Positions 39,457 through 52,620 of a stretch of DNA of 64,000 bases are shown here, one piece after another. The notes under the pieces were generated by a model. The model was given only the letters and a program-made list of their open reading frames with translations. It was not told the DNA's origin and ran no database searches. The stretch covers positions 930,001 through 994,000 of the forward strand of contig JAAVVG010000006.1 in the NCBI GenBank assembly GCA_012976225.1, read 5' to 3'. The position numbers were made by a program, and so were the translations under genes. The DNA comes from Golubevia sp. BC0850. Taxonomy: Eukaryota > Basidiomycota > Exobasidiomycetes > Golubeviales > Golubeviaceae. Each line of letters begins with the position of its first letter. Position 1 is the stretch's first letter.

Positions 39457-40096
39457 ATGCAATGTGACTTCGTCCCTGTGCTTCCTTTGCTTCCTCTAGA
39501 CCTTCTCTCTCTGCCCCATCCTCTTCTTCTTTACTATCTCCACTTCTAACTCTTCTACCTTTTCCAAGGTGGTTGAGAAACTTGCTCCTTCTTCTACAAT
39601 GTCACTCGTCATATTTTACCTCTCTTCAAAGCTCTCGTCATACAGTTTCCTCTTTTATCTTCTCCCCTCCCTTTAATACCCACCCTCTTCTTTTCAATGA
39701 TCTTGTTTCTTTCAAATCTTCTACATTTTTCGGACTTGATTCTATATCTCTTTTTCTGACCCGTACATCTCATATCATTTTTCCACACGCTTTTCATAAT
39801 CGTCTTTTTACCTTTCTTCTTTCATTCGACGTCTGCGTTGACTTTCTTTTCGGATCTCTTCCTGCACAATGCTATCCTAGTCAGGATGAAGAGAAGAGGA
39901 GTAGCCGGATTCAAGAGGGTCTCATTACGCACGAACCACCTCAACTCTTCTGGAGAAAGTCAATGCTGCGGAGTCGAAACGCAGTGCTGGATACCTCGAT
40001 TTGATCTTCTTTCTCTCCCTCTTCTCTCTTCTTACAACCACTCCATCTTTCTTCGAAGAAAGTGTTTCATCATTCTCTTTGACAGAACGTTGCAAC
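39457..40096. other. Intergenic, CT-rich
   Basis: The stretch holds the 3' flank of the coiled-coil gene and a long CT-rich leader of the aquaglyceroporin gene. No supported gene. Confidence 0.55.
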
Positions 40097-43053
40097 ATGT
40101 CATCTCTTCCAAACGAGACAACTTCCTTCCCACCTCCATCTGAATTCCCAATTTATCCAAATCCTCACGCTCAAGATTCAACCACTCAATCTCCACCTCC
40201 CAATGCTAATGCACCTCACCATCATTCGCCACTCAATCAGCATTCTCCTCTGAACCAATATTCAATCGCTCATACTGATGGGGCTCCAGTCGCTAATCCA
40301 ACTAAAGGTTTCCATCATCATGCAGGTTTATCAGCAGGTTTCCCAGATAGAAATCCAAACAGTGGTAGAAACTCTGGTAGAGCAACTCCACGAGGAGATG
40401 CAGCTTCTTTTGACGAAGACAACATTCGTAAATTAGTTCATCAAGAATTCAAGAGACAGAAAGAAAGGCATGAATTGTTAGATGAGAGAGAGAGAAAGGA
40501 AATGGAAGATGAGATTCAAGAATTGGGAGTTGGAACTTATTCAGATAAGAAGAAAAATTTCAAAGATGATAAGAATGGTGAAAGCTCAAGTGTTGATTTC
40601 AAACGTTCTTCAAAATTCGTCGAGACTGAAGATGGAGGCGATGCCAGGAAAGCTAGAAATAGAGGCAAAGGAAATGGAAATAGAGATAGATCTTCAACTT
40701 CAGATTTGATTTCTAATGTTGAAGAGGTTGAACTAACTCCTTTGGTCTTTCCAAATCCTTGGTCGAAAGGAAGACATGTCTTGAGAGAAGGTCTCGCTGA
40801 GATGCTAGGCACTTTCATTCTCGTCGTGAGTTGATCGAGCTTCCCGATTTGCTCAGAAACCAAGACTTTAGCTGATCATGACCTTGTCTCTCTCTTTTTT
40901 CCCCGTCTTTGCTAGATCTTTGGTACCGGAGTCAACAGTGAGTCTCTCATTCTTAGTCTCGTCGCCATCAAGAGTGACGACACGACTCAAAGTTGACCTT
41001 CCACTTTCTTTTCAAACCAGATCAAGTCGTTGTATCTGCTCTCATCGACGAGACTGATCCAAAAGGTCAATACTTGTCCATCGCCTTCGGTTGGGGAATC
41101 GGTGTTGGACTAGGAGTTTGGACTGCAGGTGGAATCAGCGGAGGTTTCGTGAGTAACTGTTTTCACATTCGACGTCTCAACTAGATCTCAAGTAGACTTG
41201 GCAAGTCTCAAATACGAATCTCTTTTGACTCTCGATTCTCAACTCGATCGTCAATCAGATCAATCCAGCAGTGACTCTAGCTGCTGCCATCTATCGTAAA
41301 TTCCCTTGGTGGAAAGTCCTTTACTATTGGTTCTTTCAACTTCTTGGAGCTGTGAGTCAAACCCTAATTCACTGCCTACTGCTGCTTCCCCTGAATCTTC
41401 TTTTCAGCGCAGTTTAGACGCTCATCACCTCTTTTTCAACCCCTGCCTCTTGAATCACCAGTTCTTGGCCGCTCTTTGTATCTATGGTCTGTGAGTTCAA
41501 TCTCTAGTCCCGAGCTACGGGTGCTTCCAGAGAACCTTTGTTTCAGCTCTGTTCGCTCATCTCACCTCACCTTCTCAACAGATACGTCGTTCCAATCCGT
41601 ATCGTAGACCCAGATCAAACCAGCGTCACTGCTGGTCTCTTCTGTACTTTTCCAGCCGAGTTCTTGAGAACTCCTGGCACTCGTTTATTAGCTTTTTACA
41701 ATGAAGTTCTAAGTGAGTCTGCGAGAAAAGTTGAGATGAGCTTCACAGATGAGAAGAAGATCCACTTAAGATAAAGAAGCTGACATGAAATGCCTTTCAA
41801 CAGCCACCATGATCCTAATCATCATCATCTTCGCTATCGGTGACGCTAATAACTCTCCACCGTGAGTATCGAATGAGAAGAGAATCAGGCCAAGTCCTGC
41901 AACTCCTTGACTTCTCTTGCTTACTCTACTCATCTCCTTTGATCTTTCACTCAACACTCATCTCGATTTATTCTCTCTTGGAATCCAAAAACAGTGTTGA
42001 CGGGTAAGCGTCGAAGCGAGAGAATGAAAGAGTCGAGAAGATACACTCCACGTTGCAAACCTTGCGTGGAGTGGGAGAGAGGCTGGAAGCCAGAATACTC
42101 TACTCACCTTTCACCTTCTCTCTTTTCTCTTTTTCTTGATCAGAATGGCACCTCTTATCTTACTTTGGGCTGTCACCGGAATCGGTTCAGTTATCGGATG
42201 GCAGACTGGTTTCGCGTTGAATCCTGGTGAGAGTCGACCGCGCCTTGTTGCTTCTCGCCCACTCAGTTTTCCATCACCAAGGAGGATTCCTGAAATGAGA
42301 CTGTCTCAACAAAGTTGACTCTGTTCCTCTTCTCTCCCACTACTCTCTGCTCCTCAATCTACTCCCTCCCAACTCTCAACTCAGCTCGTGATTGGGGTCC
42401 AAGAATCATGTTGACCATGGTCGGATACGAAGGACTTTGGTCTTTTAACGCTTATTACTCACTTTGGACGCCATGCCTAGCCACCTTTACGGGTTAGTGT
42501 CAGTTTGAAAAACTATTCTCTTGGTTTCTCGATGAGCGCGATGCTTCGGAGAGAGCGAGGGAAGCTTCAGAGCAAGGTGCTCTTCCATTTCGTTTGACTC
42601 AGGTTCTAGATCATTTGACTCTCTCCATTTTCGGTTTTTGACTTTCTCTCTAATCCCTTTTTGTTCTTTAACAGGTGCTGTCATCGGTGGATTCCTATAC
42701 GACGCTTTGGTCTAGTAAGTTGAACGAGTTCCGCGGCTCGCCGGAGAATCTACCAGGAATTTGACCTGTTTCTCTTTCATTACAAACTGCCTACTCGCTT
42801 TTATCTGAGTAATCAGCACCGGAAGTGAATCTCCAGTCAACATGCAATGGTCGATGTCCAAGTTCAAACGTCGTCGTCCTGAAACTGGAAACCAAGGAGT
42901 CGATGATGTGAGTTCCCTGCGGCCGCTTCCGGTCGCTTCTGGTCACTTTCCTTTTCGTTCAAGTTGCACATCGAATCTGTTTTGCTTTAGCTTTGGCTAA
43001 CCTTTTGGATCGTCTCTGTTGCCCACCTGCAGGTTCATCAACATCAAGCCTAA
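40097..43053 (+). CDS. Aquaglyceroporin (MIP family) with long N-terminal extension
   Basis: Twelve exons: 40097-40825, 40916-40937, 41021-41148, 41259-41351, 41462-41490, 41582-41712, 41804-41861, 42144-42226, 42385-42492, 42675-42714, 42817-42907 and 43033-43053, 510 residues. It forms a membrane channel for water and glycerol or other small solutes. The first pore motif is INPAVTLAA (Asn295-Pro-Ala) and the second is NPARD (near 423-427), the aspartate after the second NPA being the glycerol-facilitator hallmark. Six membrane helices are visible from LREGLAEMLGTFILVV onward. The first 230 residues are a polar His/Asn/Pro and Lys/Glu-rich cytoplasmic tail, as in Fps1/Yfl054c-type fungal channels. 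Two very short exons (22 and 29 bases) and a 7-codon last exon are inferred from splice sites and frame. Confidence 0.93.
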
Positions 43054-43416
43054 GAACTTCTATCGATTCCAAAGCTCAAAACTCCCTGTCTTCTTTAATC
43101 AAAACGATCTTCAGAGCTCGGAACGTAGCTCTCAACAAAAACGGTTTTCACTCTCTAATTAGTCTTGGAAAATGTAACTCAAACTTCCGATTCTCTTTAC
43201 GCCAATCCCCTTCTCGTTTATGGTTCTGTTTCAAATAATAATGAGCTCTCCTTATCGCAAGCATCACATCGAAACTCTAAATTTTTCAAAATGTAAATAA
43301 CTAAACTTTCAAAGTTCATTGGAATCGTGAAGCGAGTACCGACTTTTGCCACGAGGGCCTGCGTGTGGGTCTATCTTTAATCTTGGGTCCTCTTACTCCT
43401 TGTCCTTCTCCCAAGC
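43054..43416. other. Intergenic between aquaglyceroporin and USP genes
   Basis: No gene is seen in these 363 bases. They are the aquaglyceroporin 3' flank and the upstream region of the stress-domain gene. Confidence 0.55.
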
Positions 43417-45300
43417 ATGTCATCCTCCTCGCCTCGTCAAACGCCATTAAGATCAGCTCTAAAGCATCACAATTATCCATCACCTTCATCTTCACCATCT
43501 TCAAATTCAACGTCTTTCAAAGAGGAGAAGGTCTGTGAACAAGAAGAGCCAATCGATCAGACGAGCAGAAGTGCAAAGAGCTCGAACAACAGTAGTATAG
43601 AGACCAGCAACAGCAACACAGTGACTTTTGAAGCTGGAAAGAAATCAAACAGCAAAGATGATTCTGCTTCCTCCACTTCCAGCGCTCCATGGGTCATGGT
43701 GGAGAACGTAGATGAAGGTAAAGATGCAGCTCCTTCAATTGCACCTACTTCTTCATCAAAAGATTCGAAAGATCATCATCACCATCATCATCATCTTGGA
43801 TTCTTTCATAGACATCCTCACCCAGCTTCATCTCCTTCAACTGCTCCATCCACTACCTCATCATCTCGTCATCCTTCAAGACCTTCCTCTCCAAACCCCT
43901 CAACTACAACTTCTACAATCCCTTCAACTACCACTTTACCTCCAACTTATGAACGAAAGGTTGGTTTCGATACCATGCCAGATGCAGATGATACCGTCTC
44001 TCATACTTTCTCTTTCACCCTTCAAGCTAGAAGTAAAGGCTATAGGAGAAGTAACAACACGAGAACTTTCATGTGTGCAGTCGATGGAAACACTTATTCA
44101 GAGAGAGCGTTGGAATGGTTGGTCGAGGAATTGGTTGAGGATGGAGATGAAGTGGTGGCTCTGAGAGTTTTGGAAGGCGAAGCTGAAGGTGAGTTTTGAG
44201 GAAGGGGTGGGGGAAGGGATTGGCTTAAGTGACAGGTTGAACTCTCTTGCCCAAGAATTAACAAAATTCTCTCGACGCTATTGTCACAGAATTCAGCTGT
44301 AAGAGGAAGTTCCTGATGGAAGAGAGCTTATCAGCAGCCTTCACTCGATGCAGATGTAGGGTCAAGATTCTGACCAACAAACCCCCTCACGTTCTTCTCT
44401 AACTCAGAAATCGATCAAGACGAAGCAAGAGAAGAAGCCAGAGACCTCCTAGCCAGTATCGTAGATCTCAATGAAGAAGTTGGTGATAGAAAAGTGAGTC
44501 CACCACTTTGATCCAAAATCTCCCCTCCCTTCTTTCGAGTTCAGACCTGCTATTCTGATCCTTGAAATCTTACCTTTCCCTTCTGTCTTTCTTCTCAGAT
44601 CTCAATTATCGTAGAGTTCATAGCCGGTCGAACGACCTCGACTATCATTCGTCTAATCCACATGTATCGACCTGACTCCTTGACAGTCGGAACGAGAGGA
44701 AAATCTACGAATGCCATTCAAAGGGTTCTAGGTGGACCCAGTAGTATGGGAAGTGTTAGTAGAGACGTTTTGAGTAGAAGTCCTGTTCCGGTGGTAGTCG
44801 TCAGACCTACTGGTGAGTTTCCTTTCCTTTCGTTTGTTGTTCACTCCTTTTCAAGCACCACAGTCACGGACTCGTGGAGAGGATGACAGGTAATGACAAA
44901 CCAGATAACGAAAGCTGACTCCATTCTATCCTTCTCTGAACTCGAACCCATCCCCACAGCCAAAGTCAGGAAACATCTCAAGAAACGTCAAGCAGATCCA
45001 AAACGAAGATCCTATCATGATTTGATTCGTCTTGCTCATCAAGAACATACCAAATCTTCGGGTTCTGGATCTCACAATCTAGCTGAAAACTCTAGTTCGA
45101 TTTCAGAAATTTCGGAGGAGAGGAATTTACTTCCTATGAGCGTTAGTAGGAGTAAAAGAGAGAGTCTCTTGAATGAGAAGAATATGGGGAACATGTGGGG
45201 GATTACTGAAGGTTTGAAAAGTGGAGTGGGTCATTTGGGGAAAGTTGGAAGTGGAGTTGGAGGGGTGAAATTGAGTGGGAAGGAAGAGGAGAAGAAGTAG
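43417..45300 (+). CDS. Universal stress protein (UspA) domain protein
   Basis: Four exons, 43417-44188, 44408-44493, 44599-44812 and 44960-45300, give 470 residues. The first 215 residues are serine/proline-rich with a run of seven histidines in a His-rich segment. The UspA domain follows: FMCAVDGNTYSERALEWLV, DGDEVVALRVLEG, EEARDLLASIV, then the nucleotide-binding signature DSLTVGTRGKS and SRDVLSRSPVPVVVVRP. That signature is the GX2GX9GS-like loop of ATP-binding USPs, here with a longer spacer. The C-terminal 130 residues are basic and serine-rich, probably disordered. Fungal USP-domain proteins of this layout are usually of unknown role. Confidence 0.88.
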
Positions 45301-46457
45301 GGACGTTGGACAAAGGGATTTCAAGGGTTTCAAGTTTATTGTAATGTACATAGTTCCGGGATCTTTTCAAAATGCTATTCTTCACCATTCACTCATTGAA
45401 ATTGTTCAGGACTTCTAGTCGTTCCTCGTCGGAATGCCGGAGCTTCAGAGGGGGGGGGGGAGGCTGAGAAAGAAGGCGAGAACTTGCGCGAACACTGGGG
45501 CCTCAAGGGTTCGAACCCTAGTTTTGTGCTTCCTGTGTTCTAACATCTTGGTAGGTCGCAGATTTACGCCTTCTGTTAGAGTTGAAGAAAGAAATGGCAA
45601 AGAGAACCGACAGGGAGGAGGATTTTCGCTGGTCGGTTTTGAGGCTGTTGACTTGGATTGACAAGTGAGTTTCTTTATTCATATGCCCTCTTCTTCCAAA
45701 GAACGAGAAAGTCGTCTCCACTCGCCCACCATTCCTGTTTCAGTGAAAGTCCCGGTCCAGGTGGGTGCCACCAGTAGAAAGAAGGGATGGAAGAAGCGCG
45801 GAGAGAAGACTGTTAGTCTCTGAAATACAACCGTCAAGGCTTCCTTGGTGAAGAGACTCTTGGAAGAACCCGCCGAAAAAAACAGATCTAAAGTTCACGG
45901 GAGCCAGGATAGGAGAAGTGAGTCTTCTTCGTTGACAAGCAGGTCACTTCTCTCTTTCGTTTTCTGACCCCCCTTGAATGGCACTGAGTTGCCCATTGCT
46001 ACATGTCTCCCACCATCTCGATAACCTCTCTCGAGGTCGAAAACAATTCCCTGTTCCTTTCCGGTGACCTTGTCTAACATAACTTCACCTTCTGACCCGC
46101 CACATCTCTTGATGCTCTCTGACTGTGCGTACCCCCCACCCTTTGTTAAAATCCACTGCGGTCTGGAAATCAAGAAATCAAAACGCGTGACACGAGGAGT
46201 TTAGCGATGAGAAAGAGTCCCTCACGACCTCACGTCACGTCTTTTTGCTGCAAGGGGAAGGTCGCTCGGTTCGCGGTTCCTCGTCCAGTTTCGTTCCCAA
46301 ACTCTAAATGCGTCTATTTCTGCTGAAGTGGAAATGACTTATGTATTTGGATGGGAAATCCTCATATCTTTGATTCTTCTTCAGCACCATCCTTCTTTGA
46401 TAACCTCTTCTACATCTCTTCTTGATTCAAACTCCTCCTGGCTTCTCTGGTAGAGAG
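45301..46457. other. Intergenic, no clear gene
   Basis: The stretch holds a G-run near 45450-45459. A 92-codon leftward frame (45895-46173) has somewhat protein-like composition (DKVTGKEQGIVFDLERGY) but no family, and its frame begins at a TTG near a TTTCCAG acceptor-like site. A self-complementary GGGTTCGAACCC at 45507-45518 resembles a tRNA T-arm but has no matching acceptor stem. The right part is the promoter of the large GAF-domain gene. Confidence 0.4.
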
Positions 46458-49400
46458 ATGGTCTTGAATTCTAGTTCACCTCCAATTTCACCTTCACCTT
46501 CTTCACTTCATCCACCAACTTCTTTCAAACCTAAATCATTATTGAGAAGAGCTTCTGGAGTTCTTAGAGGTACTTCTCCAACCACAGCTGCAGCTTCTTC
46601 TACTTCTCCTTCTACTTCTACTGCTACTTCTGGGACGCTCATCTCTTCTTCTGGATCTAATGGATCGAGTCTCAATCAATCTGCAGATGGAAATGCCAAT
46701 GGGAATGGGAGTGGCTTTGAAGCGGATGCTGGATCAGTAGGCACTACTACGATGCCACGTAGAAGAATGAGTTTAAGCTTCTTGAAGGGTAGAAGGAGTA
46801 GCTCCAACAGCCTCGAATTGGATGGTGGAATGACGGGGATGGCAACTCAACCTTCCAGTTCAACCTGTAATTCAACTTCTAATAATTCAATTTCAACAAT
46901 CTTGGATTCCAAGTCTGACAATCCGTCTAACTTTGCTCTTCCATTCGGATCCATCACCTCCACCACCTCCCACTCTACCTCCTTCCAATCCACCTCAACT
47001 CTTCAAATCCCTCAATCTCCACCTCCAACCAATTCAAAATCTAATTATTTATCTCCTAAAGCAGCTTCCTTACTTTTCAGTCCAGAAGAACGCGCTTTCA
47101 GAGGTTCAAGTTTATCTCCGACTACTCCAACTCCCTCTTTCAATCAGCATCTCACTCCAGAAGAATGTGCTTTTAGGGGAATTCAATACGTTCCTCCGAC
47201 TATTGCCCCTCCTTCACCTAATACAGCTCTCTTTGATCTAGCTACTGGTGGTGGTGGTGGAAAATGGGAGAGGTTTAGAAATGCAGTGAGCTCTAGATCT
47301 AAAGGGAGAGAAAGGGAAGGTAGTATCTCTAGAGATGGAGATAGGCTGATGTCAAGTTCTCCGATAGGAAATGAGGGTCATTCAAACATGGGAGCAAGTG
47401 GAACTCCTTCTAAGGCTGAAAAGTTATTGGGGATCTCTTCAGATCATGCCCCTTCATATCCATCTACTTCAAAATCAGACAGATTCTTAGGCATCTCCAA
47501 TTCTTCCAGTGATTTCCTTGAATCCTCTCAAAGAGTTGGACATCAGTTAGTTGTAGGAGGGAGAAGTAGAGCTCCCAGTGACGCTTCCAGATTCACTACA
47601 ACTGCTGCCTCTACTTCAAATACTAAAACTGCCGAAATGGAGAGATCGGAATCAGCTCCGGTTCGAAACGTTTATTCTATCCCTATGCATTCGATTCCTA
47701 GACCTACTACCGGTTACTCTGAAAGCTCTGGAATCTCTTCAAATTCTCATCCTTATCTTCAAGCTAAAGCTAAAGCTGAAATTCAGAATCGAAATCGATC
47801 TTCTTCAACTGCAAGTTCTTTCTTTAATGGTGGAGGTACTACTTCAAGCGTTCATACTGAATCAAGTTCTTTAGGATTAGGTCTCTCTAGACATGCAACT
47901 GAGGATTCTGATTTCTTGAACCTTGGAGAAGGCAAGGAAGGAGATGAAAGTTCTAGTTCTTTGGCTTTGGGATTCTATCCAAATCTTAATCAAGAAAAGG
48001 GAGTTGGAGATGAGAGTTCTGACGATGATGATGGAGTTTTAGATCAAGATGGTGTTAACGGAACTCCAGCTTCAGAATTCCAAACTTTCTTCCCTTCTTT
48101 GAATAAGAAAGAAAGTAGAGATCGATTGAAGGAAATAAGAGAAAGGGAGAAAGAAAAGGAAAGAGAGAGAATGGAGAAATTGAACGACATCAGGAGGATG
48201 AGAAAGGAGAAGGAAAGGAGATTGAGAGAAAACAGTAATGAGGAGAAAAGTGATGGAGTTGAGGGGAAGAAACTTGGTCAATATACTACTAAGGTCAACG
48301 AAACCAAAGCAACTCAACTGTCGGCAGAGGAAGTTATTAAACCAACTGATTATTCAAAGAAGCAAACTTTACTCAACACTATGGAACCTATGACTCCAGT
48401 TCCACCTCCTTCCTCTTGGAATCAAAATCAAAAGTTAAGCTCGATCTCTCCTGCTATACCTACTAAATCTAAAGGTCTTTCTGCTTTGTTGGGAAGTCCG
48501 GTTGGATCTTCTGATTTAGAAGACGAGGTTTCTGTTGAAAAGAAGAAGAAAAAGGTTGGAGTTCATGCTGCTGATTTAATGGCTGAGTTTAACTTGGAGA
48601 AACCCAAGAAGAAAGAGACAAATGGTACTCCTAAGAAGAAGAAAGGCAGCATAAGAGGAAGGTCAAGTGATGGATTGGAGACTAAGAAGAAGGACGGAGA
48701 GTTTGAAACTCCTAAGAAGTTTCTTGGAGGTCATAGAAGAGAAAGTTCGACTCCTAAAGCTGGAAATGGGATCTTTGGAGCTGCAAGTTCTGGGTTCAAG
48801 AATGGAACTCAAGAGCCGGCTTTCAATTCTAGCTCTTTCGAAAAAGGAGTGGACCCTTTTACTCAACCAGTATTCAATCGCAAACCTGTAAAAGGGTTAT
48901 TCGAAAGTTTGGATCAAGATCAAGAGCATCACCAAGGCACAACAAATCTCGAAGATGAATTAGACGAGGATCGAACAGTGAGCCTCAGACCTAGACTGTT
49001 GAGCAAAACTTCTTCGATTAGGTCTAGGAAACGATTGTCTTCACTTCACCTTTCTGAAGGTTTCGATTTGGTGCTGGACTCGGATTTAGATGCCAGGACT
49101 AGAGCTAGAGATGCTATGAAAGAGATGGTAGATGAGGATTCACATGAAGAAGAAGAAGACGAAGGAGAAGATGGGGATGGTAGGACTTGCGCTTCAAGTG
49201 ATTTCGAAGGTGAAGGTTTAATGATGGAAGATCCGAAAGTTGGGGACTTTGTGGAGAGAGGTTATGCCAGTGCGGAGGAAGGAGAGCCATCTCCATCGGA
49301 TACAGACAGGTTCAAAGATCCAGATGGAGAAGATGGAGATACAAGCTCTTTACATCCGAGTTTCGTCACTGCAGCCAATGGGGCTTCAACGAAGGATTCT

Positions 49401-52361
49401 ATTTCCAGGAACAGTTCTCAACACGAGACTGAACCTTTACCTCCTCTACCTACCCCTAAAGAAGCACCCATCGATCCTCAACTTCAACCTTCATCTCCTT
49501 CGATCCCCAGAGCTTTAGCAACTCTATCAACACTTCCACCTCTAGCATCTTTAGTTGAAGCTTGTCTTTCAGCTGAGCTCCATTCTGCAAATTCCAAACC
49601 AGCCTCTCAGCTCTGGAAGACTCCGAACCTTTCAAACTCCAATTCAACGATTTCCAAAGGGTTCAAATTGTTATCTTCAAGTTCTAACAAAGATTTAGTG
49701 CCTAAATCTTGGATTGGGTACGTCAGATCTTATGCAAAAGGAGAATTAGATTTGAGCAATCCTCCCAAACCAAGGGCTGCTCCAATCGTTTCGTTTCCAA
49801 CTCCTAGAAGCAGTCATAGTCCAAGTTTTGAAGTTACTGGTGGAGCTTTAAGACATCAAAGAAGTTCGAGTAGTTTCGCAAGGTTTGAAGGTTTCGGTGG
49901 GACGGCTGCTTCTTCTAATTTTCCAAATTCTCCTGTTCCAATTTCTGGTCATCAAACTTCACTTTCGCTCTCCTCTCCACTCCCAATTCCTCCTAGAAAT
50001 GATGGGGAGGGTAGAACTTCTCCTCTTCCTATTTCTTCTTCAAGTCCACTATTTGGAAGTAGTGCAGGTGGATTCAGAGGTTCGACTTCTAATTTACCTA
50101 GACCATCTCCTAATTTCAATGGATTCAACAATTCTTACGGATGTAGTCCCAAAGGAAGGGTCGTGGATGAAAGAATGAGAATGTCTCAAGAAGATGAAGA
50201 AATCGTTAGAAGAGAAGCTCAGGAAATCCAAGCGGTTGGAGGAGAAGGGGATATTAGAGCACCTAGACCTCCTTTCGAAGCTGAAAGACAAATCTCGGTT
50301 AAACCTTATTTGGATGCTCTGAAACTGAACTCTTCTTCCGTCCGGAAGAAATTCGAGGGATTGGATTTAGTCATCAATCGATTGGCACAAGATTTGGATG
50401 TTCAATGCTCTGGGATTACACTACTCGGTGGAGATGAAGCTTACTTACTCGCAAAAGTTGGAATGGATGAGAAGCTTGAAAGAGGTTTGGGTTTTAAGAT
50501 GGGAAAAGAAACTTTGGGAGAACAACGTCAAGATCCGAAACTTAGACATCCGTCTGCATTGACTTTAGATGGACTGGGAGTTTTAATGAATGAAGATGAA
50601 GAGAGGGAGGAACTAGTGGAGGGAGTTGAAGATGGAAGATCAGCCGAGGAAGAAGAAACGGAAGATCAGTCTCAAATGTCAATTCCGAGAGATTGTCTAT
50701 TAGGTGAGTCATGGTGAAATCGATTCTTTGAAGGACTTCTGTGTTTGTCATGATCATTTTCTTACATCTCTCGCCCTTCTCACTCCCTTCAAACAGACGC
50801 TCATACTATTCTGAATCGAGGCGGGCACCCGTTCTGTGTACCTGATATCTTAGCTGTGAGTTTGGGTTTCTGAGGCAAAGGTTCTCTCAGACTCTGATTC
50901 ATCCTTCTTCAATTCCTTCAGGACTGGAGATTCGACCGGAGAGAAGGTGCCTCTGACGTGAGGTTCTACGCTGGGGTCTCCACCTTCGCCAAAGATGGAA
51001 TGCCAGTTGGGGTCATTTTCGTCGCCAATCCTGATCCAAAGGCTCCTTTGAAGCGAGAGGACAAGGATAGACTTTTGGCCGCTTCCAAGGCGGCCTCGGA
51101 CGAACTGGAAGCTCTGCGAAGATCAGCTCTGCAAGAAAGGCTAGGTCATCTGGATCAAAGCTTATTCGATTGGGCCAAAGGGGATCCGCAACAAGTTCAG
51201 CATTCTGAAGTCGGGATTTCTAGTAACTCCGGCCTCTTGGCTCCTCCAACTCCAAGGAGTCTCATGAATCTAGCAGCTAGGAGAGGAGCAAGAGTTCCAA
51301 ACTCTCTCTCGGTTCCATCTTCTCCTAATCCGACGACTAACAGATCTCCTCGCCATCCATCTCAAGCAATCCTTCAAAGAGCTGTAGACGTCATCGCACA
51401 GACTGTCTGTGGACTAGCCTACATAGCCAGAGTTAGTTCTGATCCTCTGGTCTGCGATGTGGTGGTTCGAAGTGTCGAGAAAGAAGATCTGGGGCAAGAC
51501 AGGGAAGTCATCAAATCGGAAGCTGCTTGGAGGAAAGGAAGTCAACCCAAAACTCTCAATCCGGACGCAGCGGTTCATCTCTGCGCTCTGGCTGCGACGA
51601 AACGAGGATTAGCCATCAACAGAGATCCACTTCGAGTTGGAGAGCTTCTAGGTCAATTCTCTGAAGAAGAAACCTCGGTCTCTCCTTCAAAGCTTCTTTC
51701 CACTCCAGCTCTAGGAGGCGGATCTCCTTCAACTCCTTTCGAATCGGCAATCATCGTTCCTTGTGGGTTGAAGGAAGGAGGAAGACTTTGGAGAGGTACA
51801 GAAGGATGGGTACTAGCAGTCGCAAGTTCAGAAAGTGCTCGCCTCGGACCTGAGCTCTCAATTTACCTCCTAAGGTTCGCCTCTCTCCTAGCTCCTCTAC
51901 TTCTAGAAGGTCCAAGGTCCCCTTCTCCTGTCATCGTACCTCCAAGGTCCAGTAGCAGGAACTCCCCTTCACCCAACAATCCAAAGAGAAAACTGAATGG
52001 ATCTAACAACCTTTCCAACCCTGTCAAGAGTGCTCCTCTTCCACCTCTTCCAATCGATTGTAAAGGCAAGGGAAAAGAAAGCTCAAGTGAACTGCAAATT
52101 GGAAACCCTCATCCTTATTCTCAACATTCACCTTCCAGATCTCCTTTACTTCAAACTCAACCTCTTTCTGCGCCGCCTACTGTTTCCGCTTTTCATCCGC
52201 TTCCTCATCCCTCTCCTAATGGTGTTTATACTTTCTCTCAGAGGAATCGGAAGGAGATACCTATGCCCTCGCCTCCTCCTCGAACCCCTTTACCTTTACC
52301 GCCTTCTTCACTTCCACCTGTATCATCCCCCTCTCATAGAAAGCCACCTCCAACCAGCTGA
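46458..52361 (+). CDS. Very large low-complexity protein with one C-terminal GAF domain
   Basis: Three exons, 46458-50703, 50797-50855 and 50922-52361, give 1914 residues from the first in-frame ATG. The first 1270 residues are serine/asparagine/proline-rich with basic and acidic patches and a coiled stretch (KEIREREKEKERERMEKLND). Near residues 1285-1500 a GAF domain is visible: KPYLDALKLNSSSVRKKF, the buried helix LVINRLAQDLDVQCSGITLL, then DWRFDRREGASDVRFYAGVS, PVGVIFVANPDPKAP and a final helix. GAF domains bind cyclic nucleotides, tetrapyrroles or other small ligands. The tail after it is again Pro/Ser-rich with poly-proline. No kinase, cyclase or receiver domain is attached. I do not recognise an established name; a signalling scaffold is an inference. 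Confidence 0.85.
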
Positions 52362-52620
52362 CATCTTATTTTCGCGTCATCCAACCATCGTCTTTTCCTT
52401 CCAAACTGGCCACTTTCGACTCCCGTCTTCCTTTCATTTTCTGCCCCATCTCGTCTATTGTATCTTTCCAGCGCTAACCTCTCCGCCTGTAAACTTATCT
52501 TGATCGCAACTGTTCTCTAGAACTGTGTGGATGAAACGATCAGCCTAAGCATTCTTGAGAAAGCGAGAACGTGTTTTCTGTTGATGAACGCGATACAAAT
52601 ACAAATGATTGAGAGTCCGT

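Noticed and set aside
39573-40004. Plus-strand 143-codon frame between the coiled-coil and aquaglyceroporin genes
   Set aside because: Phe/Ser/Leu-rich composition reflects a CT-rich leader; no start context, splice pattern or family.
45507-45518. GGGTTCGAACCC, resembling a tRNA T-arm
   Set aside because: On neither strand is there a 7-bp acceptor stem, D-arm or anticodon arm at the right distance; it is a simple palindrome.
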